Assembly: GCA_903813345.2 (NCBI GenBank)
Contig: CAIIXF020000009.1
Span: 10,226,030-10,290,029 of the forward strand
Length of the DNA: 64,000 nucleotides
DNA from: Owenia fusiformis
Taxonomy: Eukaryota > Annelida > Polychaeta > Sabellida > Oweniidae
Direction: 5' to 3'
Part shown: piece by piece, positions 35,501-40,819 of the stretch
How the letters are laid out: each line of letters begins with the position of its first letter
Position numbering within the stretch: position 1 is the first letter of the stretch
The notes under the pieces: model-generated
Databases searched by the model: none
What the model saw: only the letters and a program-made list of their open reading frames with translations
Told to the model about the DNA's origin: nothing
Made by a program: the position numbers and the translations under genes

Positions 35501-36204
35501 TATTGTTTATTTCAGCGGAAGTGTCAACCAGTACATTAGTGTGTTCAACCAATCAGGGGACAGTCTCAGCAATATCAAATACCACGAGGGCTTCATGGGG
35601 CAGAGAATTGGGCCAATCACATGCATGGCATTTCACCCACATAGGGTAAGTTATTGAAATAACCTAGTTCAGTGAGTATCTAGTTCCATGACTGCCTAAA
35701 ATTTCACTTCAAGCATCTAAATTTCATTGTTGCAGGGAATGTTGCATTTCATTGACTTTGTTTTTAAAATGTTGAAGTGTTAATGTCTAATCGCTTTGCC
35801 TATGTGTTTTATTTTTGTTATATTTTAGTGACTCTCTGTACCAAATGCATGACATAAATGGCAATCGTGTGCAAAGACTGAACCGAATGCATTCGCTTTT
35901 TTCTCCATTCGGTATTTTACCGTGTCGGCATTTCACAAAAAACGACTTTTGAAAATATCAACAAAATGCGTGTTTTGCGTGATATTTGATCATACACGCT
36001 AAATTGATGCGTGATTTCTATTTTTCCAGCAAATGCGTGACAATCACGCCTAATGCGTGAAGGTTGGGAGGGCAGCTACCTGTTATATTTCAATGACTAC
36101 CTCTTGTATTCAATGACTACCTCTTCTTTTTCCAGGTGAAGTTGGCTGCAGGGAGCACAGATGCCTTTGTCTCAGTTTACAGTACACCAGACAAGAAGAG
36201 GTGA
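5424..36204 (+). CDS. RPTOR: Raptor (regulatory-associated protein of mTOR), C-terminal part, 20 exons per transcript
   Basis: Raptor is the cytosolic and lysosomal scaffold of mTORC1 that recruits TOS-motif substrates such as S6K and 4E-BP and is phosphorylated by AMPK. Translated exons align in order with vertebrate raptor from about the last third of the HEAT/ARM repeats to the C-terminus. Exons: 5424-5588, 6688-6780, 7095-7235, then either 8041-8164 or 10961-11093, 12014-12112, 13021-13152, 14771-14895, 16079-16191, 18507-18657, 19095-19166, 19399-19564, 19760-19874, 20690-20814, 21415-21522, 23874-23980, 33790-33920 (or an upstream acceptor of the 105-bp array), 34143-34229, 35132-35248, 35516-35645, 36136-36204. 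Every junction has AG/GT and compatible phase. The visible part encodes 789 or 792 aa, depending on which alternative exon is used. Landmarks include [49 protein letters not shown] and GFMGQR. The N-terminal caspase-like domain is not in the window. Confidence 0.95.
5618..6285. repeat. Minisatellite, unit about 18 bp (CCCCAATCTGAACACCTC)
   Basis: About 36 tandem copies of 17-18 bp lie in a raptor intron, starting roughly 30 bp after the donor at 5589. Copies differ by C/T changes and by loss of one base. The antisense frames are open only because the unit is usually a multiple of three without stops; the resulting low-complexity ORFs are not genes. The same 'gaacacct' word seeds other repeats in the window (58060-58100, 61205-61880). 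Confidence 0.95.
6688..6780 (+). CDS. RPTOR: Raptor exon: ARM repeat ([15 protein letters not shown])
   Basis: 31 codons, phase 0 in and out, between 'tttttag' and 'gtaaca'. [14 protein letters not shown] and LLTDPVPE match the conserved vertebrate segment with only conservative changes. Confidence 0.93.
7095..7235 (+). CDS. RPTOR: Raptor exon: ARM repeat ([12 protein letters not shown])
   Basis: 47 codons, phase 0 in and out, between 'ttactag' and 'gtcagt'. It contains [15 protein letters not shown] and DGSPLVRK, the sequence that precedes the duplicated exon pair. Confidence 0.93.
8041..8164 (+). CDS. RPTOR: Raptor alternative exon copy A (mutually exclusive candidate)
   Basis: 124 nt, phase 0 in, phase 1 out, between 'cttctag' and donor 'gtgggt'. 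It encodes [20 protein letters not shown] followed by AFRFQEEEK and a basic, serine-rich end. Human raptor has ELVVALSHLVVQYESNF and then FIEEEKN at this place. Copy B (10961-11093) encodes the same segment with different residues. Joining A to the exon at 12014 makes an Asp codon across the junction. Using both A and B, or neither, breaks the frame. A 16-bp minisatellite starts about 20 bp past its donor. Confidence 0.88.
8186..8625. repeat. Minisatellite, unit 16 bp (CCATGTATTGGCCTCT)
   Basis: About 27 degenerate copies lie directly downstream of alternative exon A and between the two alternative exons. All six frames show open low-complexity peptides here; these are by-products of the repeat and are not annotated. 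Position close to an alternative donor makes an effect on splicing conceivable, but nothing in the sequence proves it. Confidence 0.93.
9178..9310. repeat. Palindromic MITE-like element
   Basis: Left arm 'aacaaatatttcactct' pairs with right arm 'agagtgaaatatttgtt'. Inner arms 'ctttcacaagtgatattcca' and its near complement continue the hairpin around 'cgaagcccgaagggc'. About 130 bp, no ORF, located between the two alternative raptor exons. Confidence 0.6.
9874..10205. mobile_element. Non-autonomous DNA element with ends CAGGGGCGGATC / ATCCGCCAGTG
   Basis: The ends are inverted: left CAGGGGCGGATCTGGG, right reading CACTGGCGGATTAGGG on the opposite strand. The interior is a run of self-complementary 'ggcccaaaatttt' words and G or C homopolymers. 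Internal ORFs are low complexity and not genes. Ends of this type occur in hAT-like and related MITEs; the family is uncertain. Confidence 0.55.
10961..11093 (+). CDS. RPTOR: Raptor alternative exon copy B (mutually exclusive candidate)
   Basis: 133 nt, phase 0 in, phase 1 out, between 'gacgtgcag' and donor 'gtgggt'. It encodes [20 protein letters not shown], then [10 protein letters not shown] and a tail longer by three residues than copy A. Roughly half of aligned residues are shared with copy A and with vertebrate raptor, so both copies are under protein-level constraint and the duplication is not recent. The identical phases and the same donor hexamer as copy A allow a straight swap. Confidence 0.87.
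11094..12013. other. Raptor intron with a dispersed TGTCACC...GGTGACA repeat copy
   Basis: No further exon is seen. About 11855-11955 is one copy of a roughly 120-bp dispersed family ('agtctccaac...atctgtaacaaatgg...ggtggtgacat') that recurs near 17030, 23605, 31688 and 35310. Confidence 0.5.
12014..12112 (+). CDS. RPTOR: Raptor exon: linker with AMPK-like site
   Basis: 99 nt, phase 1 in and out, between 'acttgtag' and 'gtaagt'. It encodes a Ser-rich segment with [12 protein letters not shown]. Met at -5, Arg at -3 and Leu at +4 of the third Ser fit the AMPK consensus, in the place of the human Ser722 region. The phosphosite reading is an inference; the exon is supported by phase and splice signals. 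Confidence 0.78.
12176..12722. mobile_element. TTAA-flanked element carrying a nested palindromic MITE
   Basis: TTAA at 12172-12175 and 12723-12726 flanks inverted ends: left CCCTTAAACGGTTAGG, right reading CCATTCAATGGTTAGG on the opposite strand. A 141-bp palindromic element (12542-12682) is inserted inside. A right-end-like copy ('ctctatagccttaccatttaagggttaa') also occurs near 31800-31830. Confidence 0.5.
12542..12682. repeat. Palindromic MITE, family ATGCCT(G/T)GGTCACATTTGC, copy 1
   Basis: The arms 'gtcacatttgc...ggccgattgagta' and 'tgatcgaccag...gcaaatgtgac' are inverted copies of each other. A second copy with the same ends lies at 16653-16794. Confidence 0.65.
13021..13152 (+). CDS. 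RPTOR: Raptor exon: linker with conserved AMPK site (Ser792 equivalent)
   Basis: 132 nt, phase 1 in and out, between 'gattatag' and 'gtcagt'. It ends with [17 protein letters not shown], which aligns with the human motif containing Ser792: Met at -5, Arg at -3 and a hydrophobic residue at +4 are kept. In mammals AMPK phosphorylation here creates 14-3-3 binding and inhibits mTORC1. Confidence 0.88.
13264..14210. repeat. Minisatellite, unit 28 bp (CCTCAAAGTGGAGGAGATATTGACATRT)
   Basis: About 33 tandem copies lie in the raptor intron, starting 110 bp after the donor at 13153. Variants alternate between AAAGTGG and AAAATGG and between ATATCC and ATGTCC. Neighbouring copies often alternate in type, suggesting higher-order duplication of unit pairs. 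Confidence 0.95.
14247..14385. repeat. Palindromic MITE-like element
   Basis: Arms 'gttaacgattttcccgtaat...aataacgtca' and 'tgacgttatta...accgttaac' are inverted around 'gcaatataggccgaaggcac'. It abuts the 3' end of the 28-bp minisatellite. No coding capacity. Confidence 0.5.
14771..14895 (+). CDS. RPTOR: Raptor exon: DPYPE repeat
   Basis: 125 nt, phase 1 in, phase 0 out, between 'tttttag' and 'gtaaca'. It encodes [20 protein letters not shown], matching vertebrate IWRVLLHLAADPYPEVSDVA. Confidence 0.92.
15027..15480. repeat. Two partial copies of the CAGGCCCGTAGCCAGG element
   Basis: Bases 15030-15130 match one arm of the element at 20452-20660 (shared 'aattttggtccaaaaatggc' word in opposite orientation). 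Bases about 15366-15440 hold a second fragment, 'agccccatagccagggggtg'. Both are decayed and non-coding. Confidence 0.6.
16079..16191 (+). CDS. RPTOR: Raptor exon: Ser/Pro-rich linker
   Basis: 113 nt, phase 0 in, phase 2 out, between 'ttatttag' and 'gtaagt'. ARPRQV followed by [10 protein letters not shown] aligns with vertebrate ARPQRV...TQSAPASPTN, which confirms the frame and the direct junction with the exon ending at 14895. Confidence 0.9.
16653..16794. repeat. Palindromic MITE, family ATGCCT(G/T)GGTCACATTTGC, copy 2
   Basis: Same ends and inverted arms as the copy at 12542-12682 ('gtcacatttgctccgatt' against 'cgcagcaaatgtgac'). It is intronic and has no ORF. Confidence 0.65.
17376..18482. 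mobile_element. 1.1-kb palindromic mariner-like element with TA target duplication
   Basis: Flanked by TA (17374-17375 and 18483-18484). The ends are CAGGGTGGGCCAATAAAAAT and its exact complement. The two halves are long inverted copies (each about 500 bp, a few percent diverged) meeting near 17930. No transposase frame remains. CAGGGTG-type ends with TA duplication are typical of Tc1/mariner elements. The right end lies only 24 bp before the raptor exon at 18507. Confidence 0.8.
18507..18657 (+). CDS. RPTOR: Raptor exon: linker to FDKGP motif
   Basis: 151 nt, phase 2 in, phase 0 out, between 'atttttag' and 'gtaagt'. [20 protein letters not shown] corresponds to vertebrate AQYTP...RTRKMFDKGPEQ. 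Confidence 0.92.
18885..18995. repeat. AT-rich short tandem repeat (ATACA/ATGCA words)
   Basis: Degenerate 5-bp repeat of 'caatacaata' type, about 110 bp, in a raptor intron. Confidence 0.8.
19095..19166 (+). CDS. RPTOR: Raptor exon: short acidic linker
   Basis: 72 nt, 24 codons, phase 0 in and out, between 'attttag' and 'gtgaga'. It encodes [19 protein letters not shown] and so on. Poorly conserved, but splice signals and phase fit on both sides, so it could also be a cassette exon. Confidence 0.75.
19399..19564 (+). CDS. RPTOR: Raptor exon: YFAQP segment entering the WD40 domain
   Basis: 166 nt, phase 0 in, phase 1 out, between 'catcag' and 'gtaatt'. [20 protein letters not shown] and REWRLL match vertebrate WSARYFAQPVMKIPEEHDLE and REWRFL. 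Confidence 0.93.
19760..19874 (+). CDS. RPTOR: Raptor exon: WD40 blade
   Basis: 115 nt, phase 1 in, phase 2 out, between 'ttttcag' and 'gtgagt'. [26 protein letters not shown] match vertebrate RLDDQIFLNRN and VVKFHPFTPCIAVAD. Confidence 0.94.
19933..20194. repeat. Direct tandem duplication of about 130 bp
   Basis: Two near-identical copies starting 'gaacatgcccttattttgtg' (about 19934 and 20064), differing at only a few bases. Intronic and recent. Confidence 0.85.
20249..20332. repeat. Short perfect-arm hairpin
   Basis: The arms 'ctaaaacaactttattcatt' and 'aatgaataaagttgttttag' are reverse complements, extended by 'tcttcagaga'/'tctctgaaga', around a loop of about 20 bp. Intronic. Confidence 0.75.
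20452..20660. mobile_element. 209-bp MITE with ends CAGGCCCGTAGCCAGG
   Basis: The ends CAGGCCCGTAGCCAGG and CCTGGCTACGGGCCTG are perfect inverted repeats. The flanks show a 5-bp direct repeat TTTGT (20447-20451 and 20661-20665). Its right end lies only 29 bp from the raptor exon at 20690. Partial copies occur at 15027-15480. Confidence 0.75.
20690..20814 (+). CDS. RPTOR: Raptor exon: WD40 blade
   Basis: 125 nt, phase 2 in, phase 1 out, between 'atttcag' and 'gtatgt'. [19 protein letters not shown] and [10 protein letters not shown] match vertebrate FWDWEKGEKLDYFHNGNP and TRVTAMEYLN. Confidence 0.94.
21415..21522 (+). CDS. RPTOR: Raptor exon: WD40 blade
   Basis: 108 nt, phase 1 in and out, between 'tttgcag' and 'gtgagt'. 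DDGAVRLWK and [18 protein letters not shown] match vertebrate DDGAIRVWK and [17 protein letters not shown]. Confidence 0.95.
21645..22555. mobile_element. Crypton-like element fragment with palindromic end
   Basis: Bases 21655-21770 form a long palindrome ('gtttactgtcaaaattatat' against its complement). The rest carries a minus-strand ORF (21776-22090) with a DUF3504-like look and an end segment 'attattcaccg...accaatcaaaatcgag'. The boundaries are approximate and no target duplication was identified. Confidence 0.45.
21776..22090 (-). pseudogene. Fragment of Crypton/KIAA1958-type (DUF3504-like) protein
   Basis: A 104-aa ORF with [22 protein letters not shown]-type spacing (Gly-Gly-x-Tyr, Leu-Lys, Arg-Tyr-Ile-Arg) followed by Phe-Lys-Ala-Ser-Asn. 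This resembles the N-terminal core-binding part of Crypton-derived tyrosine-recombinase proteins (KIAA1958, QRICH1, ZMYM families). No catalytic tyrosine-recombinase domain follows, so it is probably a relic. The identification rests on remembered family style, not on a search. Confidence 0.45.
22577..23484. mobile_element. Decayed Tc1/mariner-type transposon
   Basis: It begins CAGGGTGTCC after TA, and the right end 'ctttcttacggtcctg' is the inverted copy of the left 'caggaccgtaagaaag'. The inverted repeats extend about 140 bp. The interior still encodes short pieces of a transposase in broken frames, including the signature AHSPDLNPP (near 23195-23222) followed by a premature stop and [16 protein letters not shown] is characteristic of the catalytic region of mariner-superfamily transposases. 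Confidence 0.75.
23874..23980 (+). CDS. RPTOR: Raptor exon: WD40 blade, upstream of the repeated-acceptor intron
   Basis: 107 nt, phase 1 in, phase 0 out, between 'tgccag' and 'gtgagt'. [11 protein letters not shown] and [17 protein letters not shown] match vertebrate MVVDWEQETG and SGDVRIVRIWDTDREMK. Its downstream intron (at least 8 kb) hosts the GPCR gene and ends in the 18-copy acceptor array. Confidence 0.95.
23981..26664. other. Raptor intron, 5' part: repeat-rich, no exon seen
   Basis: It holds a solo mariner-type end at about 24488-24530 ('cagggtggtccaaaaaatgg') and, at 25870-26530, a copy of the dispersed 'caaaatggctgcca...cggtgggat' family that lies just upstream of the GPCR gene. 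Confidence 0.5.
25870..26530. repeat. Dispersed repeat, 'aaaatggctgccattttt' family, upstream of GPCR
   Basis: It starts near 'tatcccacgtaacaaagctcg', has short CCGTCCATC repeats, then three imperfect direct repeats of roughly 120 bp containing 'tttgataactcaaataccag' and 'aaatggctgccattttt', and ends near 'gttcggtgggattagctaat'. Related copies: 28010-28330, 29194-30310, 46940-47090, 53590-54340. Confidence 0.7.
26665..27834 (+). CDS. Class A (rhodopsin-like) GPCR, orphan, intronless, nested in raptor
   Basis: 389 aa from the ATG at 26665 (upstream in-frame codons back to 26638 lack an ATG). Extracellular N-terminus with NxS/T sites at N3, N9 and N18. Seven hydrophobic segments lie at about 36-60, 72-95, 104-133, 148-170, 190-213, 309-333 and 345-366. 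TM2 has LALND. C105 and C179 can form the conserved disulfide. The DRY position is EIY (129-131), TM6 has FAICYVPF where FxxCWxP is usual, and TM7 ends NVVIY (361-365) in place of NPxxY. The third intracellular loop is long (about 95 aa) and polar. These departures are common in lineage-expanded invertebrate receptors; the ligand is unknown. It is on the same strand as raptor and flanked on both sides by copies of one dispersed repeat. Confidence 0.88.
   Translation: MANCTFVHNLTKNEKCTNISQFGGSMKPKDKNNLPITLVFQISVAVAICLMNLLVVMSIIRYKKLQTVSNIFRGYLALNDTVFGATVVVRGLLQLSGTLSKTIPCMIMNVFIAAPAGVTMTGVLLLWIEIYLTIRRVSINGAFSKKVAFRLIGLTEIVWTVYVCSFLLFNDNKRTDESCHFGNGLTHKNHLIGLCIIMFLHFIALIVLQCLTFWNLHKHVANLKRLGMITPKAPLNNDRNMTNMNQRITVMENPAYSNPSPGSFKQECSDGESKASVETISTDQQMQNDVIKNTTLYYRWSLRMSRLAKLISFIFLSFAICYVPFIICVFLYAIHPGQYVSSQINYMYIAFTILAFNSLTNVVIYLTRSKEYRRAFKHILTCKRGIVPI
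27835..32001. other. Raptor intron, 3' part: repeat-rich, no exon seen
   Basis: Copies of the 'aaatggccgccattt' family lie at 28010-28330 and 29194-30310. The rest (30320-31950) is unique AT-rich sequence with no supported exon. A TGTCACC-family copy begins near 31688, and a TTAA-family end is near 31800-31831. Confidence 0.5.
29194..30315. repeat. Largest copy of the dispersed 'ccgtccgtcc...aaaatggcggcca' family
   Basis: It starts 'ttatccaatcgaacgaagttcggagggatatag', has a (CCGT)n-like tract, then about four tandem copies of a roughly 127-bp unit containing 'ataactcgaaaagtagtggagcg' and 'cggccattttgaaaaatggc', and ends 'tattcgatgggattcgctacgc'. The two ends are partly complementary ('atccaatcgaacg' / 'attcgatgggat'). 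No ORF. Confidence 0.8.
32002..33789 (+). repeat. RPTOR: Array of 17 extra splice-acceptor/exon units (105 bp each) before the terminal raptor exon copy
   Basis: Unit starts are at 32002 and then every 105 bp to 33577, and at 33685, with the final full exon at 33790 (18 copies in all; the 33577 unit has a 3-bp insertion). Each unit is the first 80 nt of a WD40 exon ([15 protein letters not shown]...) followed by about 25 nt of the intron end, 'tattactgcttattgtattattcag'. So each unit has its own AG acceptor in the same phase. The span to 33789 is 1788 nt, 596 codons, open throughout. Variation includes D/E, F/Y, one G-to-W, one H-to-R and V-to-E changes. Either the last acceptor is used, giving canonical raptor, or earlier acceptors add 35-aa multiples. 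Antisense ORFs are shadows. Confidence 0.95.
33790..33920 (+). CDS. RPTOR: Raptor exon: WD40 blade (last copy of the repeated exon start)
   Basis: 131 nt, phase 0 in, phase 2 out, between 'tattcag' and 'gtaaat'. [11 protein letters not shown] and [16 protein letters not shown] match vertebrate [11 protein letters not shown] and GDGSIRVYDRRMALSE. Only this copy continues into [11 protein letters not shown], so it is the functional full-length exon. The upstream copies are truncated. Confidence 0.93.
34143..34229 (+). CDS. RPTOR: Raptor exon: WD40 blade
   Basis: 87 nt, phase 2 in and out, between 'tttccag' and 'gtatgt'. [18 protein letters not shown] matches vertebrate RVMTYREHTAWVVKASLQ. Confidence 0.93.
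34230..35131. other. Raptor intron, no exon seen
   Basis: AT-rich sequence with short 'ccccgatttttct'-type degenerate repeats near 34550-34760. It ends with a solo mariner-type terminus, 'ttttttgggacaccctgta', near 35083-35103, just 28 bp before the next exon. Confidence 0.5.
35132..35248 (+). CDS. RPTOR: Raptor exon: WD40 blade
   Basis: 117 nt, phase 2 in and out, between 'gtttcag' and 'gtaagt'. [15 protein letters not shown] and [15 protein letters not shown] align with vertebrate NGDVRIFDPRMPESV and GLTALDIHPQADLIA. Confidence 0.94.
35309..35425. repeat. Dispersed repeat with ends TGTCACCACC / GGTGGTGACA
   Basis: About 115 bp bounded by inverted ends 'atgtcaccaccag' and 'ggtggtgacatt', with internal 'gtctccaac' and 'atctgtaacaaatggcagg'. 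Other copies lie near 11855-11955, 17032-17130, 23606-23732 and 31688. A MITE-like family. Confidence 0.7.
35516..35645 (+). CDS. RPTOR: Raptor exon: WD40 blade with GFMGQR
   Basis: 130 nt, phase 2 in, phase 0 out, between 'atttcag' and 'gtaagt'. [29 protein letters not shown] and AFHPH match vertebrate CGSVNQFTAIYNSSG, KYYDGFMGQRVGAI and AFHPH. Confidence 0.95.
36136..36204 (+). CDS. RPTOR: Raptor terminal coding exon with stop codon
   Basis: 69 nt, phase 0 in, after 'ttttccag'. [20 protein letters not shown] ends KKR and TGA at 36202-36204, parallel to vertebrate PHLAVGSNDYYISVYS...RVR-stop. The TGA is inside the first unit of a 57-bp tandem repeat. Confidence 0.95.
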   Translation: MKLAAGSTDAFVSVYSTPDKKR

Positions 36205-36485
36205 CTAGACCGCAACTCTAAAGTGGTCAGCCAGATCTATTCCCATTACATGTAGAGGTGACTAGACCGCAGCTCTAAAGTGGTCAGCCAGATCTATTCC
36301 CATTACATGTAGAGGTGACTAGACCGCAACTCTAAAGTGGTTTGCCAAATCTATTCCCATTACATGTAGAGGTGACTAGACCGCAACTCTAAAGTGGTCA
36401 GCTAGATCTATTCCCATTACATGTAGAGGTGACTAGACCGCAACTCTAAAGTGGTCAGCCAAATCTATTCCCATTACATGTAGAG
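36201..36485. repeat. 57-bp tandem repeat, 5 copies, starting at the raptor stop codon
   Basis: Units begin at 36201, 36258, 36315, 36372 and 36429. Each starts GTGACTAGACCGCAACTCTA, so the raptor TGA is the second to fourth base of unit 1. It would lie in the 3' UTR. The copies differ by only one to four bases. Confidence 0.95.
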
Positions 36486-37369
36486 GTCTATTCACAGACA
36501 TTTTGGGGATCTATTCACAGAACAGAATATCTATTTCCAGTACATGCACAGGTGTATAGTCAAGGAACACTATATCTATTACCAATCCGTGCACATGCTT
36601 GTACAGATATATTCACAAAACAATATATATATTCCCCGTACATCTACTGATCTCTATTATTTGCAGAACAGTATGTGTTTAGTCTGTTACCAGTATCCCT
36701 GAGCAGTATATTTATTGCCAGTTCACAGCACATGTAAATCTATTACCAGTACATGTACAGATGTCTCTTAACAGAACAGTATGAATATTGCCAGTACATG
36801 TGTATTTATCTTATTCTAGAAAAGTAAGTTTATCTATTGACAGAACATCATGTACAGATGTCTATTATTGCAATCTATTGCCAGTACACTTGCACAAGGT
36901 CATATATTGTTTAATCATATATTGTAACTCTATTAAGTGTTCAGCCAGATGTATTCTCTACATTCACAAAACAGTGTACATGTACCTATTTCCAGTATAT
37001 ATAAAGACTAGAGAGTATGTAATTACCTATTATATGTACATGTACATGTAATAGCATTTAGGTAGTTCTGCACCTTAATAAAAAATTGAAAAAGAATTGG
37101 GAAATTTCACTTCAAAATAATTTTAGCATAATATTTTCATTTTGAACTATGTGTTTTTATAATTTGTGAAAAAATCCACATAAAATTTTGAAAAATGTTA
37201 CCCACTTCTAATCATTAAATTTTGGTAATTGTAATTATGCAAATACTCACCATGCTGGTCTACCTTAAACAACCTGGTCTATTTTAAACAACCTGGTCTA
37301 ATGGTACACCTGGAAACATTAAACAAACTCTGCATTGAATTGATTGAATAGATTACACAGCCAATCTGC

Positions 37370-37530
37370 AACAATACCGGATGGTACCATTTTGGCAATG
37401 GTACTATGAAATATGGTACTGTACCGTAGGCTAAAATGGTACCGTACGGTACTGTGAACACTGTACGACACCATACTCCAACGGTACCGTATGGTACCAT
37501 ACTCTTAATGTACCATACGGTACCGTGATT
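37370..37530. repeat. GGTACC/GTAC-rich degenerate palindromic tract
   Basis: Multiple copies of 'ggtaccgtacggtac', 'atggtaccat' and similar words in about 160 bp. It is internally self-complementary and non-coding. Confidence 0.75.
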
Positions 37531-38364
37531 TTACAGTGTGGATTGGGGTGTTCGCTCATTATGTGCAATAGAAATAAGTCTTGATAAACACATTTATAAA
37601 TATGTTCATTTCCTCTCATGACAAACAATTATGGTGTTAACAAACGTGTTCATTTATAAAAAAATATCTGTAATCTCATCGATGGTACATGGGTATAAAT
37701 CTAGAATTCATTTTACACAGAACATCAATAAGTTATTGTATTGGTGGCTGTCATTTAGCATCTGTAACAATGTGTTACATTTGTGTAACATAGTGATTTA
37801 TCGTATGATCTGTAAAATGAAGTCTTCTGATTGGTCAATTCTTGTGCTGTACCAATCTGTATTGATACTGAGATTGTCCCCGTTGATCATCTCCGTCTTA
37901 ATACAGAAAATATTTGTATGGAGGGGACAATCTCAGTAGCAATACAGAGGATCACACAATAAAAACGTTATTGAATGATTTGAAGTGCAATACAGGATAT
38001 ATTCTGTTCTAGAAATTCCGTATTGGAATGAGACGAAGTTGAGTGCCAATACAGAATATCGAGATAACTTCAATAACTTGTAATGTTGTCATGTTAATAT
38101 CCTTGTATGTAAATAATATCAGCATAATGTAGTGAACGATTTGTATATGTATTATACATAAGAAGGTAATAATATGAACCTCTATAATATGCTGTTATGT
38201 AAATATGTAAAATAAAATATCATGCAATCATAAAATATTTGTACATAGAAATATGTGCGTATATTATGTACACAATTTTGCCAAACATTTTTGCAAAACG
38301 CACATTAATACCATTATAGGTTATCCCATTGTTATCTCATTGAATAAAGGTTGAGTAGGGATAT

Positions 38365-38560
38365 ATATAGGTTATTTACTGGGAGGGATCGAATATGGGT
38401 TTTATTCCGAGGGACAATATGATATTGACCGAAGGGTAATATGATATTGACCGAGGGAGCGCAGCGACCGAGTGTCAATATCATATTTCCCAAGGTCAAT
38501 ATCATATTTTCCGTGGTATAAACCCATATTCAATCCCGACCAGAAATAACCTATTTATTC
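38365..38560. repeat. Palindromic element with centre 'gagcgcagcgaccgag'
   Basis: Left 'ggttatttactgggagggat' and 'aatatgatattgaccg' are mirrored by right 'cgaccagaaataacc' and 'aatatcatatt'. It resembles the element at 1394-1556 at its centre, and is foldback/MITE-like. Confidence 0.6.
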
Positions 38561-39206
38561 CATAATACATTCCTCCTTAAAATGTTACATTTGGATAATG
38601 CTTTTATCAATTAGTCAAGGTTAAAAATAACCAGGAAAACCAAAAATAGGTTAATACGTTCCAATACGATTTTTGTCCCGGGGACAATACGATTTTTCCA
38701 TGTAATACGCTCCAATACGATTTTTTTTTCCGGGGACAATACGATTTTTTCATGTAATACGATTCAATACGATTTTTATTCCTTCATATTTCCCTGGGAA
38801 AACAGTAGTATTATGGAATAATGATGATTTACCACTTGATGTATCTGTTTAAGGAATAAAGGATAGGCCATTCAATATAAAGTAGTTATTCACCAGGAGG
38901 GATTTGATATGGGGAATATCACGAGGATGATTCCCGAGGGAATGCAGTGACTGAAAAATTTTGGAAAAATTCAAAATTTTGGAAAAATTCAAAATTTTGA
39001 AAAATGTTTTTTTTGAACAAATGAATTTTTGGGGAAATGTAATATTTTTGAATTTACCCAGGATGATATCAATATCAACCCTAATTTCATTTTTTTAATC
39101 CCGATATCATCCCTGTTCAATTATATGATTTATCACTTGCTATCATATACCTGATATTGCTCTGACCATGGTGCAAGGTGAAATTCAGTATGAGTTGGAC
39201 AGAATG

Positions 39207-39837
39207 GGTAGAGATTAAAAGGTGGATTGGATCGAGTGGATTGGATTCATGTAAAAGGTGGATTGGATCGGGAATCTTCAAAATGTGGAATTTCTTATAA
39301 AAAAATTCTGTTGATCTCCCTCTAAACAATTTCCCTCTACAGTATCACAGGTCCTTTTTGAGAAATCAGAACAAAGCAATGACAAAAACATACTCCAATT
39401 AGTTCATGGACACTCTTAAGTATTTAACCGCTTTCCCTTGTAAATCAACTTTTGTAAGACATAGATCTTTAAAAAAAGAAATGAATGTTTGTGAATGTTC
39501 ACAAAACATTTCTGGTATGTTCAGTTTGGATTGAAAACAGATGATATGGATCTTCAAACCAGTCTGCCTTATGATTTATGAAATGCCTCAAATTACACTT
39601 GGAATGAATAAAATCGTGTATCAGAAAGCGGGTACCAGGTCATCCTTCTAGCCCATCCAAGGAAAATAATATTACATCTATTATTTGACATTGTGCAAGT
39701 GAAGAGAGCACCAATCTTCCTAAAGGGAGATCAATAGAAGTTTTTAAAGGAAAATCCATATTTTGAAGATAGCCAATCCAATCCACCTTTTACATGAATC
39801 CAATCCACTCGATCCAATCCACCTTTTAATCTTTACC
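39207..39837. mobile_element. 631-bp non-autonomous hAT-like element, copy 1
   Basis: Perfect 8-bp target duplication ACAGAATG (39199-39206 and 39838-39845). The ends are GGTAGAGATTAAAAGGTGG and CCACCTTTTAATCTTTACC, extended as about 55-bp subterminal inverted repeats 'ggattggatcgagtggattg'. No transposase ORF. An 8-bp duplication is the hallmark of hAT elements. Confidence 0.88.
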
Positions 39838-40819
39838 ACAGAATGTCGTACAAAAAAGCACAGCGAATGAAGAATTTCACCATATTGAATGGCCTATCAT
39901 TATTTATTCCGATTCAAACATAAAAAATGAAACATTGTTTAAAGAGAATCGGGGATTGGTGGTTCATGAATTAACCAAACTTCCTGTTATATTCGCCGAC
40001 ACCATCCCCAGCTGTGACGTCACAATATTCAATTCAAGAGTTTACAATACGGCAACCACTTTATTCAGTGGGATTTACTTTTCCTCGATGGTGCTGTTTC
40101 CTGGTTAACATTTAAAAAAATTTAAAATAGAGAAATTGTACCATAATATGTAATGCTCCAAATATGAACAGAAGGCCATGTGTTATGACTATGTGTATTT
40201 TATATTGATTGATTTAGGGAAGATAAATAAAATAGATGAAATATAATGTAATTTTATTATGATTCCATGTTCATTTTTCTTCATTTTGCCAGAAAAGGAA
40301 GTATACGTGGGAATGTATGTTTTTAAAGAAATTTCCTCTCTACACCCTCAATCCGCAACATCATCTTGCAAAATAGTTCTGAACAGTGCAGTTCGAGTAC
40401 TGCTTTTACAAACAGCGATGTACAGTGCTGTTTTTGCAGCGCTGTTTCATAAACAGCACTGTTTGACATTGGCAGTATAACATGTCTAATATACATATAA
40501 GATGTGAATCATTTACGCAATAGCTGAGTGGAAGCAGGAAATTTTGTGAAGAAATTATTTGTCTTGATGAATATTTCTCAGTGTGAGATATTTGTGTGCC
40601 ACTCTCATTACGGATTGCGGTACCTGTTATAGACTGGTTTGATTGTTTCGGTACAATTTTTTGACAAAAAGTTTGTAATAAAAGATTTTGTGCCTTTTTA
40701 GCACCTCAAATATCCTTTGTTACAAATAAAAGCTTTTTTGTCAAAATGTCTTGCTATGATATTCTTGATTTTGTATTGCATAACATGACTAACATGACTA
40801 TGTGATACCCATATATGGA

